From: Saccharothrix luteola
Lineage (GTDB): Bacteria > Actinomycetota > Actinomycetes > Mycobacteriales > Pseudonocardiaceae
Length of the DNA stretch: 64,000 nucleotides
Direction of reading: 5' to 3'
Assembly: GCF_020859565.1 (NCBI RefSeq)
Contig: NZ_JAJHUO010000016.1
Location: 11,269 to 75,268 of the forward strand
Both the position numbers and the translations under genes were made by a program. Under the pieces are notes generated by a model, which was given only the letters and a program-made list of their open reading frames with translations, searched no databases and was not told the origin of the DNA. This document shows, in pieces, positions 7,665 to 16,481 of this stretch (positions within the stretch are counted from its first letter, which is position 1; each line of letters starts with the position of its first letter).

Positions 7665-8090
7665 GTGGTCGAGCGGCTGACAGTCCGACGCCGAGACCCC
7701 GGCACGGGACCCTGCCGAGGGCCGGATCCGGTGGCGGAGATGGACGTGTGGTGGGACCGGATCGGCCGGAACCTCGGCCGGGAGTGGGACCTGGCCACGG
7801 CCGACGAGCGGCCCCTCCTCGTCGACGTCGCGGTGACCGAGCAGGCCTACTTCTTCGCCACCCTGCTGCAGGACGTGCGACCGCACGACGTGCGGGTGGA
7901 GATCCGCGACCTGGACCTGCGCCCGGACGGCACGCCGATCCGGCGCGACCGGGTCGGTATCACGGTGCGCCCGGCCGATTCCCCGCGCGGCTACTACTAC
8001 TGCGCGACCGTGCCGGCCGGGGTGGACGTGGAGCGGATCGACGCGTGGCTGCTCGACGGGATGGTCGTCGTGCGCGTGCCGACCCGGTAG
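7665..8090 (+). CDS. Divergent Hsp20/alpha-crystallin-like protein
   Basis: 141 residues. After a basic N-terminus and an amphipathic MDVWWDRIGRNLG helix, the chain shows the beta-sandwich pattern of small heat-shock proteins: LLVDVAVTEQAYFFATLLQD (strands 2-3), DVRVEIRDLDLRP, and a terminal AWLLDGMVVVRVPTR that resembles the conserved G-x-L strand. The C-terminal I-x-I tail is absent, so oligomerisation may differ. GTG 7665 has GGGAGG at 7652-7657 and is preferred to ATG 7740. Probably stress-related; the assignment rests on pattern and is moderate. Confidence 0.6.
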   Translation: MVERLTVRRRDPGTGPCRGPDPVAEMDVWWDRIGRNLGREWDLATADERPLLVDVAVTEQAYFFATLLQDVRPHDVRVEIRDLDLRPDGTPIRRDRVGITVRPADSPRGYYYCATVPAGVDVERIDAWLLDGMVVVRVPTR

Positions 8091-8148
8091 GCGTTTCGCG
8101 GCCGGGGGCGCGGGTACCGCACCGGCAGGCGAGAGAGCTGGAGGAGTC

Positions 8149-8352
8149 ATGGCCGGGACGCTGACCCGCGACCACCTGAAGGACTGCCTGACCGACGTCC
8201 ACTTCCCGGCGAGCAAGGACGACCTGCTCGACGCGGCGATCCGCAAGGGCGACCCGACCGCGGTCCAGGCGCTGCGGGCGATACCGACGACGGACTACGC
8301 GAGCCTGCACGAGGTGTTCGGCGCGGTCGAGTTCGGCGACGAGCCGCGGTAG
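8149..8352 (+). CDS. DUF2795 family protein
   Basis: 67 residues with the DUF2795 signature: an N-terminal helix (HLKDCLTDVHFPASKDDLLDAAI), then GDPTAVQALRAIPTTDYASLHEVFGAV. ATG with GGAGGAG upstream. These small actinobacterial proteins are common near stress genes; no biochemical role is established. The stop is 6 bp from the convergent end of the membrane gene at 8359. Confidence 0.88.
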   Translation: MAGTLTRDHLKDCLTDVHFPASKDDLLDAAIRKGDPTAVQALRAIPTTDYASLHEVFGAVEFGDEPR

Positions 8353-8358
8353 GGGCCG

Positions 8359-9579
8359 TCAGCCGGACCAGGCCGCGAGCCCCGAGCGGGACGGCGTGGC
8401 GCCGGGGAAGGCGGCCGACAGCGTCTGCGCGTACCGGCGTGCCTCGGGTGTCGTCAGGTCCGGCGGCGTCAGCCACGGCGCGAGGTGGGGTCGCGCGTCC
8501 GGTGGCGGTGCGCCGCCGAGCACCAGGACGTCCGACGACCCGGGTGTGACGGCGTAGCCCAGGCGTGCGGCCTCCTCGCGCACCACCGCCTCTGCCTCGG
8601 CCGCGCGCCGCGAGTCGTCCGCCACGACGGAGAACGGCCCGCCGATCGAGGCGACTTCCGCGCGCAACGCCGCCGTGTCGGCCTCGGTCAGCCCGGGCCA
8701 CGGCAGGTCGCCGCGCTTGCCGGTCAGCTTCGCCGCCAACACCGCCGACGCGTAGTCCGGGCCCTCCGGGCCGCGGACGTCCGGACCGGTCCACGCCACG
8801 CGGCCGGTGTCGACCGGGACGGTGGTCCGCGTGCCCGCCCGGTCCAGCCACAGGTCGCTGCGCCCTTCCGGCAGCCACACCAACGCCCACCGGCCCGTCG
8901 TCCCGTCGCGCGGCTGCGCGGGCACCAGGGCGTTCGGCGCGTTGCCGACCGCGAGCGGTGCGTCGGTGGTGTGCACGATGTTCCAGCCGGGCATGTGCGG
9001 CACGACGAGGACGTCCACCGGGCCCTCGCCGAGCGCCACGCGGGTCAGCAGCGGGTCGCCGGCGGCCGGGGTGGCGAGCTGCCCGGCGATCGTGACCTGG
9101 CCGAGGCCCGCCAGCAGGGTCAGGCCCAGCGCCGCGCCGACGACGCGCACCATCGCGGTCGGCGGGCACAGCGCGAGCCAGGACGCCGCGACGAACGCGG
9201 CCATCAACGTGATGTAGGCGAACGACGACGGCGGTCCGGCGAACCACGTGCCGGCGGCCACCGTCGCCAGGACGGCGGCCACCACCACGAGCCGGCCGAT
9301 CACCGGCCGCTCGACGCGCAACGCGGGCGGCACGGCGAGCAGGCCGATCAACGCCACCGCGGCCAGCGGCGGCATCCACGACGCCTCCGCGATGAGCAGC
9401 ACCACGACGCCGCCGATGCCCGCGAACCCGGTGACCGCCCGCCGGGTCGACAACCCCGACGCGGCGGGCGCGAACGGCCGGACCAGGGCCCAACCCGCGA
9501 CCACGGTCACCGCGCCGAGCAGGATCAGCCGCAGGAGGGTGAAGCCGAGCGGCAGGCCGACGGCGCCGTGGTTGTGCAC
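8359..9579 (-). CDS. Polytopic membrane protein with extracytoplasmic C-terminal domain
   Basis: 406 residues. Begins MHNHG, then about six transmembrane helices in residues 8-175 (for example LILLGAVTVVAGWALV, VVVLLIAEASWM, LVVVAAVLATVAAGTWFAG). A soluble region of about 230 residues follows with a WALVWLPEGRSDLWLD strand-rich segment and many Asp/Gly. No enzymatic motif recognised. GTG start 4 bp after the stop of the gene at 9584-10141, so the two form an operon and probably one membrane complex (inference). I do not assign a function. Confidence 0.7.
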   Translation of the reverse strand: MHNHGAVGLPLGFTLLRLILLGAVTVVAGWALVRPFAPAASGLSTRRAVTGFAGIGGVVVLLIAEASWMPPLAAVALIGLLAVPPALRVERPVIGRLVVVAAVLATVAAGTWFAGPPSSFAYITLMAAFVAASWLALCPPTAMVRVVGAALGLTLLAGLGQVTIAGQLATPAAGDPLLTRVALGEGPVDVLVVPHMPGWNIVHTTDAPLAVGNAPNALVPAQPRDGTTGRWALVWLPEGRSDLWLDRAGTRTTVPVDTGRVAWTGPDVRGPEGPDYASAVLAAKLTGKRGDLPWPGLTEADTAALRAEVASIGGPFSVVADDSRRAAEAEAVVREEAARLGYAVTPGSSDVLVLGGAPPPDARPHLAPWLTPPDLTTPEARRYAQTLSAAFPGATPSRSGLAAWSG

Positions 9580-9583
9580 GTGA

Positions 9584-10141
9584 TCAGGCCGACGCGCCGA
9601 CCGCGCACGAGCACTGCATCTGCGCGCGCTCCTCCCGCGACGGCCGCATGTGCAGCACCATCGCGATGACCATCGGGATGAACACCACGGTGTTGTAGAA
9701 CAGGTGCAGCTCCACCCGCGGGATGATCAGCTGGATGATGCTCGTCGGCGCCGGCTTGCCGAGCAGGTTCGTCGAGGCGGACGCCTGGATGATCAGCAGC
9801 AGGTGCTCGATGTGGTGCCAGAACTGCAGGCCGAGCGCGACCGTCCACCACGTCTTCGAGCGGCCGACGAACCCCTTGCGCAGCGCGAAGAGGAACACGA
9901 GCATGATCAGCGCGTAGCCGTAGTGCATGACCTCGGACGTGACCAGCCACGGGAACCACAGGCCCAGCGCGCCCTTGGCCTGCGGCACGGGCCAGCCTAA
10001 CGCGTAGATCTGCACGGCCTGGGTGATGTGCTCCACCCAGTGCGCGAGCACGATCAACGTGAAGGCGTAGAGCGCCGGCTTGTGCCGGATCGTGTTGAGC
10101 GGACCACCCGTCGAATGGGTATGGGCTTGAGTGTCGACCAT
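9584..10141 (-). CDS. His-rich integral membrane protein, first gene of a two-gene operon
   Basis: 185 residues with about four transmembrane helices. Many histidines sit in or near the helices: VLAHWVEHITQAVQIYALGW, EVMHYGYALIM, QFWHHIEHLLLII, VELHLFYNTVVF, and a C-terminal MQCSC pair. The His pattern is reminiscent of membrane proteins that bind metal or haem or act on lipids, but no family is recognised. ATG with GGAGGA immediately upstream. It precedes the MHNHG-starting membrane gene by 4 bp. Confidence 0.7.
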   Translation of the reverse strand: MVDTQAHTHSTGGPLNTIRHKPALYAFTLIVLAHWVEHITQAVQIYALGWPVPQAKGALGLWFPWLVTSEVMHYGYALIMLVFLFALRKGFVGRSKTWWTVALGLQFWHHIEHLLLIIQASASTNLLGKPAPTSIIQLIIPRVELHLFYNTVVFIPMVIAMVLHMRPSREERAQMQCSCAVGASA

Positions 10142-10714
10142 GGATTCCTCCTGCTGCGCCGGCCTCGATCGGGCCAATTGCCCTGACCAGCGACGATACC
10201 GGGTTCGGGGCGCGCCAAGAACGCCATCGTGCGGAGTGCGCAATCGTGGAGAAGGCCACTGGTCCACGCGCCGGTACGGTGGCCGTCCCCGATGACCGCG
10301 CGGCAACCGCACGTCGACTGTATAGCGTTCCTATGCTCTGCTCGTCTTCTCGTTTGCGGTTGCGGGAACCGCTCCGAAGGCCTCACCAGCGGAAGAAATG
10401 CACACGTTCGCGGGAAGCGGGGACCGCGGTGCGGGTGCTATGGCGCCGGGGCGTCGCGAGCGTCGGATCGCCCCTGGTAGGAACTTCATACCAATTAGTT
10501 GCTTTTTAGGACCAAGATCGGTAGCGTGTGGTTCACGACGTCGACTGCGGACCGAAGCTTCGGGGGGTGCCAGTGGCCGCGACCTGTCAGGTCGTGTCGC
10601 CGCGCACCGGCCCGGTGGCCGGGCTCCGCGCCGATGCCGTGCTCCGACTCCGCGACGGGACCCCCAGCTCGTCCGAGCGGAGCGCTCGGGCGGTCCGCTG
10701 AGCGACCGCCGCTG

Positions 10715-10746
10715 GCGCGGATGGGCTGGTACCGGCCCATCCGCGC
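10715..10746. repeat. 32-bp near-perfect palindrome in non-coding DNA
   Basis: GCGCGGATGGGC and GCCCATCCGCGC are exact inverted copies around an eight-base centre containing GGTACC, giving 15 of 16 symmetric pairs. It is not next to a gene end. It could be a bidirectional terminator, an operator or a remnant of a mobile-element end. Confidence 0.6.
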
Positions 10747-11305
10747 GGCCGCACGCGCGTGGCCCGCGGGCCCCAACCCGCCGGGCGCGCCGTGCCGTGC
10801 GGTCCGCCGGAGGGCGCGCCCGCCGTCCGGTGGTGAGCCGGATGTGCCTTGCCGCGTCACGGAATTCCGCCGCCGTGCCCTGACCCCGGACGAGGTCGGC
10901 GGTGGCCGGAAAGTGGCCGTTGTGCCGCGATCAGCCGTTGTCCCACCGTTCCCCGGGGTGGTGGTGGGCGCACCTTCGCGATTGCGGCATTTCGGCTGAA
11001 ACGCGCCGCGGCCGGTCGCCGCCATATCCGTCGGGACGGCCGCCGGCCGCCGATCGGGTGGTCGGCGCTCCGACCCGGGCGGCTGAGCCGCGATCGCCGG
11101 CATCACCCGGAAGGCGCAGTATCCGAGTCCAGTTGATGACGGAATGTGAGTCCAGTGCGGGCGGTAAATGGAGCCGAGGAGCGTTCACGATTCCATCGGA
11201 TGGGGCAAGGGATCATCACCGGACGTGCTCGTCAACGCCATCTCTGCTGCTTGTGCAGGCTGTCACGGCCCTGGTAGCTTGCCCGAAATCGTCAGCACCT
11301 GGGGA

Positions 11306-11349
11306 CACTGGGGTTTCACTGGGGGTTAACTGGCGGTTCACTGGGGAAC
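11306..11349 (+). promoter_or_regulatory. Four direct repeats at exact 11-bp spacing
   Basis: CACTGGGGTTT (11306), CACTGGGGGTT (11317), AACTGGCGGTT (11328) and CACTGGGGAAC (11339) recur every 11 bp, one helical turn. A poorer fifth copy (CACCTGGGG, near 11296) precedes them. Tandem direct repeats of this period are the known arrangement of SARP-type and some AraC-type sites. They end 100 bp before the AraC-like gene at 11449, probably its promoter control region. Confidence 0.65.
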
Positions 11350-11448
11350 TGCCGCTCGCCGGCGCGCCGATTCATAGCGTTGCGATGAATCGGCCACCTG
11401 TCGGGACGGCGGGATTCACCGGTCATTGACTACGAATTGGGGGTCGTA

Positions 11449-12222
11449 GTGGACGGTGTAATAGAACGGGCGGTTGGTCGGGTCATCGACTTCATGCACG
11501 AGCACCTGGGCGAGCAGTTCACGATGGACGACATGGCTCGAACCGCCATGTACAGCAAGTTCCACTTCTCACGAACCTTTCAGCGCGTTACCGGCGTCTC
11601 GCCGGGTCGTTTCCTGGCCGCGATCCGGGTGCAAGAGGCCAAACGGCTGCTCGTGTGCACCTCGTTGACCGTCACCGACATCAGCCACCGGGTGGGGTAC
11701 ACGAGCGTCGGCACGTTCAGCTCGAAGTTCCGCGCCGCCGTCGGTGTGCCGCCGACGACGTACCGCCAGCTGGGCGGGCTGACCGAGCCGACCCCGTTGG
11801 CCAAGCGGGGTCCGGACACCCGCTCGTCCACCGTGCAGGGGGAGGTGCGCGTGCCGCTGGGGAGCCCGCCCGCGATCATCTTCCTGAACCTGTTCCCGGA
11901 GCGGGTGCCGCGGGGCAAGCCGGTGCACTGCTCGATGCTCCAGCGGCCGGGACCGTACGTGCTCACCAACGTGCCGCCCGGCACGTGGCACCTGCAGGCC
12001 CACTCCGTGGCGCTGGGGTGGGGCGCGGTTTCGGGCCGGGGGTCGTTAGGCCGGAGCAGGGCGCTCAACGTGGCGTCCTGCGGTCCGGTGTCGGTCGGGC
12101 CGGGCGCCCGGGTCGAGAACGTCGACCTGAACCTGCGCCCGATCGACGCGCTCGACCCGTCGGTCCTGCTCGCACTGCAGTACATCCGCACCGTGGCGGT
12201 GGACGCGGCCGCCGCGAGCTGA
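11449..12222 (+). CDS. AraC-like regulator 1 (N-terminal HTH, C-terminal beta domain)
   Basis: Residues 1-105 form an AraC-type double helix-turn-helix (FTMDDMARTAMYSKFHFSRTFQ, then SPGRFLAAIRVQEAKRLL and VTDISHRVGYTSVGTFSSKF). The order is reversed from classical AraC proteins, whose HTH is C-terminal. Residues 125-257 are a beta-rich domain (GEVRVPLGSPPAIIFLNLF; GPYVLTNVPPGTWHLQA; GARVENVDLNLRP) resembling a transthyretin/carboxypeptidase-regulatory-like sandwich, presumably a sensor. An in-frame TTG at 11437 exists, but GTG 11449 is better spaced from GGGGG. Paralogues lie at 15145 and 16482. Likely a regulator of the nearby PKS core (inference). A terminator follows the stop. Confidence 0.82.
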   Translation: MDGVIERAVGRVIDFMHEHLGEQFTMDDMARTAMYSKFHFSRTFQRVTGVSPGRFLAAIRVQEAKRLLVCTSLTVTDISHRVGYTSVGTFSSKFRAAVGVPPTTYRQLGGLTEPTPLAKRGPDTRSSTVQGEVRVPLGSPPAIIFLNLFPERVPRGKPVHCSMLQRPGPYVLTNVPPGTWHLQAHSVALGWGAVSGRGSLGRSRALNVASCGPVSVGPGARVENVDLNLRPIDALDPSVLLALQYIRTVAVDAAAAS

Positions 12223-12240
12223 CGGCGACGTCCGCGAGTA

Positions 12241-12270
12241 CCCGCCGTCCCGGCTGGGGCGGCGGGCTTT
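12241..12270 (+). terminator. Terminator of AraC-like regulator 1
   Basis: CCCGCCGTCCC and GGGGCGGCGGG pair in 10 of 11 positions around a 4-nt loop, followed by CTTT, 19 bp after the stop codon of the gene at 11449-12222. Confidence 0.75.
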
Positions 12271-12572
12271 CGGGACGATTCCGCGCGGGCGAACGGCCCA
12301 GTGATCCGCGAATGGCCCAATGCCCCTTCGGGGTGCCGTAGCTACCGGCGGCGACGCGGAATTCCAGGGGCCAGGCCGGTTCACCCGACTCGCTCCGGAT
12401 CGTGGGGTGAGTCGACCACGCGATGGTGTTCACCCGATTGCACGCCACGGCACCACGGACACGACGCTTGGCCAGGCCATGCTCGGGCGCGGATGGAGGA
12501 CGACCGCGCGCACCGCATGGTCCCGGGAAACCTTCACGGCGCTGTCGACGGACCGGAAACGGACGTCCTGTA

Positions 12573-12614
12573 TGTCCGGAGTGGACGGTGCGCGACCTCA
12601 TGGTGCGCACGTGA
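12573..12614 (+). pseudogene. Fragment of a maleylpyruvate-isomerase-family protein
   Basis: The frame reads CPEWTVRDLMVRT then a stop. CPEWTVRDLV-x-HT is the N-terminal signature of mycothiol-dependent maleylpyruvate isomerase-like (DinB-fold) proteins. Nothing upstream or downstream continues the family in one frame, so this is a decayed remnant inside the 12223-12650 gap. The rest of that gap shows no gene. Confidence 0.4.
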
Positions 12615-12650
12615 GGCCCCTGTGCCCTGTCCGCCGAGCCGGGGACGCGG

Positions 12651-13358
12651 TCAGCGCCGGGTGCCCGCGCCCGCCGGCTCCGAGTCGGCCCCGGCCTCGC
12701 GCGGCCTGCGCTTGGTCGACGCCGCCATCGAGGCGGCCACCAGGGCGGGATCGTCACCGACGCCGATGAGCAGGCCGTTGAGGATCGAGTCGTAGCAGCG
12801 GTCGGCGTCGACCGGGTCGATCAGGTAGCCGCCGAGCTCGAGGTTGACCAGGCCGTGCGACGCGATCCACATCTCGTGGGCGATCAGCAGCGGGTCGCTC
12901 TGGCTGAACCGGCCCGACTCGATGCAGCGGGTGGCGCAGTCGACGACCGTGACGAGCGTGTACCGGCCGTACTGGCGGTCGTCCTCGGTGAGGGAGAACC
13001 CGGCCAGCGACTGCCCGCCGAACATCACCGCGTACAGGTGGGGGTTCGCCTTGGCGTTCTGCCGGTAGGCGTAGCCGAGCAAGACCATGTCCGCCACCGG
13101 GTCGTCGGTCCGCCGCACCCGGGCGAACTGGCGCTCCAGGCGGGCGAAACCCTCGTGCACCATCTCCCGCACGAGCCCGCTCATGCTGCCGAAGTGCGTG
13201 TAGACGGCCATGGTCGACGTGTTGGCCTCGGCAGCGATCTTCCTGGTGGACAGCGCCTCGGCGCCGTGCTCGGCGAGGAGCCTCGCCGCGATGTCGACGA
13301 GGGCGGCTCGGGTTCCGGGATCCAGCTTGCGAGGACTCACCTTGACAGTGTTGCACAA
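12651..13358 (-). CDS. TetR-family transcriptional regulator
   Basis: About 235 residues. The N-terminal HTH is clear: AALVDIAARLLAEHGAEALSTRKIAAEANTS with the TetR recognition MAVYTHFGSMSGLVREMV (both read in overlapping parts). The C-terminal ligand domain holds YAYRQNAKANPHLYAVMFGG and MWIASHGLVNLELGGYL, a TetR_C pattern with the PHLYAVMF motif common in actinomycetes. The first possible start is TTG 13358; GTG 13340 is an alternative and neither has a strong ribosome site. Two direct AACGNNGTTAT repeats overlap its start and suggest autoregulation. No obvious target gene lies divergently for 1.8 kb. Confidence 0.88.
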   Translation of the reverse strand: MCNTVKVSPRKLDPGTRAALVDIAARLLAEHGAEALSTRKIAAEANTSTMAVYTHFGSMSGLVREMVHEGFARLERQFARVRRTDDPVADMVLLGYAYRQNAKANPHLYAVMFGGQSLAGFSLTEDDRQYGRYTLVTVVDCATRCIESGRFSQSDPLLIAHEMWIASHGLVNLELGGYLIDPVDADRCYDSILNGLLIGVGDDPALVAASMAASTKRRPREAGADSEPAGAGTRR

Positions 13359-13387
13359 CGCCGTTATTCTTTGTGTAACGTTGTTAT
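13357..13387. promoter_or_regulatory. Probable autoregulatory operator of the TetR gene
   Basis: AACGCCGTTAT (13357-13367) and AACGTTGTTAT (13377-13387) are direct repeats starting 20 bp apart, each itself partly palindromic (AACG-C-CGTT; TAAC-GTT-GTTA). The block overlaps the first start codon of the TetR gene and is notably AT-rich, as expected for a promoter-operator. Confidence 0.6.
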
Positions 13388-13822
13388 GCTAACCTGCGGC
13401 ATCCGTGTGACTTTTCCTCGCCCCCATCGAGGGGTCACCGGCACCCGGACGAGCCCGCCGTTCCGGTCGGACGCACCCCAGGTCCGCCCGGAACGGTCGG
13501 ATCGTCGCGGCGCGTGGTCAAGGGTCTCGGAGCGTGTTCGCGCTGATCGGTCGCGCGGCCGGCGGGCGGACGGCCCCGTCGGCGGCGCCGCGGCGGCGTG
13601 GCCGCGCCGACGCCCGGCATCGCGGTGACGCGGCGTGGTGGTCGTGCTCCGATGTCCGATCCCGCCCACCGCGGGGACCGTTCGGCAAGCCGAACCGGCG
13701 TCCGCGACGCTCTTGCGGTGCGGAGCTTCGTCGCGGTGGAAGCGCATGCGGTGTAGAGCGAGTGGGGAAAGCCAAGCGGGCGAAGGGGAACGGCCGACGA
13801 CCGTCTACATCGGAGCGTCCCG

Positions 13823-14086
13823 TCACCGCGCCGACGGGCGCGGTGTGGGGCGAGGCAGCGGTCGGGGGATTGCCGCTGCCCCGCCCGTGGTGGAGCGGGC
13901 GACTCGGCAGGCCGAGCTCTCCTCCACCACCGCGGGCGCCACCGCGGAGCCGGCCTGGGGTGCCGAGTCCGCGATGGGCTTGATGAAGCTGGTCGTCCTG
14001 GCGGCCACGGAGATCGACGACGGGGACGTGGGGTCGGCGGAGCCGCAGGCGGCCCGCGGGCCGCCGACCCGCGGTTCTGCGCTCAT
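13823..14086 (-). CDS. Candidate small ORF of unknown function (87 aa)
   Basis: Starts MSAEPRVGGPRAACGSADP; ATG is preceded by GGAAGGTGGGA at sensible spacing, and about 90 percent of third positions in the middle of the frame are G or C. The chain is Ser/Ala/Pro-rich with SSISVAARTTSFIKPIADSA and SSACRVARSTTGG segments and no membrane helix. No family recognised. An operator twin (14175-14201) lies about 90 bp upstream of its start, although that element looks oriented rightwards. A plus-strand frame over 13909-14050 is equally G/C-biased, so the call is uncertain. Confidence 0.3.
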   Translation of the reverse strand: MSAEPRVGGPRAACGSADPTSPSSISVAARTTSFIKPIADSAPQAGSAVAPAVVEESSACRVARSTTGGAAAIPRPLPRPTPRPSAR

Positions 14087-14174
14087 TCCCACCTTCCCGT
14101 TTCCGGCCCCGGTTGTCGGCTTCGCCGGCGCCCGGTTGTCGGACGTTCGCCCGTGGCTTCGGTCGACGGTTCGG

Positions 14175-14201
14175 TTGATGTAAGGGAACCATCCCTAGCA
14201 C
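14175..14201 (+). promoter_or_regulatory. TetR-type operator/promoter, near-twin of the one at 31450
   Basis: TTGATG, then AAGGGAACCATCCCTAGCA. The stretch AGGGAACC[A/G]TCCCTAGCA is shared with 31458-31475 with one difference in 18, and the flanks (TTGA-like -35, TAGCA-like -10) also align. The core AGGGA-ACCA-TCCCT is palindromic. It appears to be a rightward promoter with the operator in the spacer, but no clear gene follows until 15145. Confidence 0.6.
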
Positions 14202-15144
14202 CGTGTCCCGGCAACGCTAACGCAGGTCGCATCGGTCAAGCAAGGGGCGCTCTCACGGGTGCTCCCGGGTCGACCGGGGAATGGGGGAATCGGTCGCGAA
14301 GTCGCCGGGCATAACGCCGGGCAGTGGGCTTTCTGGGGTGGTCGACAGGCCGGTTTACGCGGTCGTGCGGAGTCCGCGGACCGCGGTGCCGGCCTGCGGG
14401 ATCCCGATGTGGGGGCCGCTGCGGAAGCCTGATGGCGGTGTCCCGACTTTTCCGCCGAGTGCCGCCACCGCGGTCCCGACTCGCTGGTAGGCTAATGGAG
14501 GGAATGGTCGGGTGGAATGACCTGGCGGTGGTTACTGGCAGTGATGCCGGCCGACTTGGCATCGCTCATCAGGGCCAGGGGAGTGGTGGCCGGCGCAGTC
14601 GGCGGGATGCCTCGGGTGACAGCGCGACGCCGTTCGCGGCGATGGTCGCGACGCTTGTCAGGTGATCTGTCCCACTGCCGGCCGGCACGTGTCGGGCTCG
14701 ACGGGCGTGGTTCCCGTCGGAGCGGGCAGGAGCCCTCGGGGCACGCGCACGAGAGGTCACTCTTGGTGACCAACGGCGGGCGACTTCGGTGGTCGGATGC
14801 GTCCGCGTGCGTCCGTGTGGTCCTGCCGGTTAGCCGTAACGGCCCACAGTCGTCTCGCAGATTGCGGTTCTCGTTCCCGGGTAATTACCAGCGGCACCCG
14901 GCCCTGCTAGCGTCCTTCACGGTGCGGAGTTATGGGGGCTTCGCACAAAGGCCATCTGGGGTGGTGAAGATCGGGCCAGCGAGAAGTGCCGCCGTATTCA
15001 CGAAAATGGGTGGGTACGGATAGGTTCGCGCCGCACCGTCGCGGCTTTTCCAACGGCTCCCATCAGCCGGTTCGCGTTGATCCGGCTGTGGTGGCGCCGT
15101 GCCGCGAATGATCCGATCGCAATTCAGGCCGAAAGGTAAAGACT

Positions 15145-15891
15145 GTGCACGATGCCGTCCGTCGCGCCATCAAGCTGATGCGCTCGAACTACTACGAACC
15201 ACTTACGCTGCGCGATGTCGCAGCCGCCGCGCTGGTGAGTCCGTTCCACTTCTCCCGCTTGTTCCACGCGACCGTGGGCATGCCGCCGGGCCGGTACCTC
15301 GCGGCCGTCCGATTATTCGAGGGCAAACGGCTGTTGTTGACCACGTGGATGACCGTCGCCGACATCGTCTCCACGATCGGGTACAGCAGCGTCGGCACGT
15401 TCACCACCAGGTTCACCCGCGCGGTCGGCCTCTCGCCGACCCAGTACCGCAACCCCGAGGTCAGCGGGCTGCTGGCGGCCGTCGCGCTGCCGGACTTCGA
15501 CAACCCGCTGGAGACCGGCTCACGCGTGTTCAGCGCGATGCCGACGCCCCGGTTCGGCGGTAGCGGTTCGGTCGTCGGCACGCTGGAGGTGCCCGCGCAC
15601 GCTGACGCCTCGGTGGTCACCGTGGGGATCATCGACGACCTGATCCCGACCATCGGTCCGGCGCCCAGCACGCTGGTCGAAGGTCCGCTCGACCGCGAGC
15701 TCGTGGTCGGCGCCACGGCCACCCGGTGCATCGCGGTGGCGTTGCGCGGTGCGCACCCCGGTCCCGGGGTGGTGCTCGCCGGTGGGCCGGGGCACACGAT
15801 CGCCGTCGGCGCGGGGGAGCACCTGCGGGTCAACGTCCGGCTGCGCGATCGGGCGCAGGAGCCCGCGGCGGTCGGCGCGGGGTGGCGGTAG
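15145..15891 (+). CDS. AraC-like regulator 2 (N-terminal HTH, C-terminal beta domain)
   Basis: 248 residues. Residues 1-100 carry the AraC HTH pair (LTLRDVAAAALVSPFHFSRL; PPGRYLAAVRLFEGKRLLL; VADIVSTIGYSSVGTFTTRF), closely similar to the genes at 11449 and 16482. The C-terminal half (about 130-240) keeps beta-strand periodicity (GSVVGTLEVPAHADASVVTV; GHTIAVGAGEHLRVNVRL) but is more diverged, lacking the P-G-P-Y-x-L and LDPPVLLAL landmarks of the other two. GTG start with GAAAGG upstream. Same orientation as its paralogues; the sensor domain has probably diverged to another ligand (inference). Confidence 0.8.
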   Translation: MHDAVRRAIKLMRSNYYEPLTLRDVAAAALVSPFHFSRLFHATVGMPPGRYLAAVRLFEGKRLLLTTWMTVADIVSTIGYSSVGTFTTRFTRAVGLSPTQYRNPEVSGLLAAVALPDFDNPLETGSRVFSAMPTPRFGGSGSVVGTLEVPAHADASVVTVGIIDDLIPTIGPAPSTLVEGPLDRELVVGATATRCIAVALRGAHPGPGVVLAGGPGHTIAVGAGEHLRVNVRLRDRAQEPAAVGAGWR

Positions 15892-16481
15892 GCGCCGTTC
15901 CCGGCGCCCGCACCGCAAGCGTGGAGTAGATCGGTTCGCACCCGGGGAGCATCCTCGATCGGGCCGCCGGCCACGGCGGCCGGACAGCGACGGGAGGACA
16001 CGTTGGCCAACCTGCACCGGCCGCCGCGGCGCCGGCTCCTGGCACCGTCCGGGTCGGGAACCGGGTACACGGCGAGCGGCCTCACCGGTGGGACACCGGC
16101 GGTGGGCGTCGGCCGGACGTCCTCCACGGGTTGTGCCGATGTGGTCGAAGCACGTCGACGGCTCGACGTCGAGCGCTCGTCGCGGGACCGCCGGTTCCGC
16201 CGAGCCACCCGCGACGGCTCGGCGACGTGCGCCGCGGTCCGCGACGGCCTGCCGTCGGGCGGTCGGCGGAGCGTGGCCGAGTTCCACACCGGGTGGGCGC
16301 AGGGAGGCCGCGTCGAGCGGGGCGTGCCGGACCTGTCCGGTGACCACGCGGACCCGGCCGCGGCGCGCGGCCGGTCGGCGGGGGTCCGACCAGGGTTGAC
16401 GGCGGGCCACCGGGAGCGGGCGACCGCCGCGGCCCGGGGCGCTCGTCGAGACCGCTTGACCGAGGGGGATGGAGGAGTGCT
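15892..16481. other. 590-bp gap between AraC-like regulators 2 and 3
   Basis: An open frame 16003-16497 has a GGGAGG site before TTG, but its product is Arg/Gly-rich, matches no fold and overlaps the start of the next real gene in another frame, so I do not accept it. No repeats or hairpins of note were seen. Confidence 0.5.

Larger units (their letters stand above)
10142..11448. other. 1.3-kb gene-free region upstream of the first AraC-like regulator
   Basis: Open frames exist in all directions, but their predicted proteins are Arg/Pro/Gly-rich shadows without ribosome sites or recognisable folds. Structured elements inside it are a 32-bp palindrome (10715-10746) and four phased 11-bp repeats (11306-11349). 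AT-richer islands lie near 10300-10350, 10480-10510 and 11200-11450. It may hold regulatory DNA or decayed genes. Confidence 0.55.
13388..15144. other. 1.75-kb gene-poor region
   Basis: Contains one candidate small ORF (13823-14086, minus), one strong operator-like element (14175-14201) and otherwise only short frames with unnatural Arg/Gly/Ser composition. AT-richer DNA around 14870-15020 probably holds the promoter of the second AraC-like gene. No complete gene is supported for the rest. Confidence 0.55.

Noticed and set aside
14492..14773. Minus-strand frame beginning with a Cys-rich SCACPEGSC segment, considered as a peptide precursor
   Set aside because: No good ribosome site, Arg/Pro-rich continuation and no maturation gene nearby.
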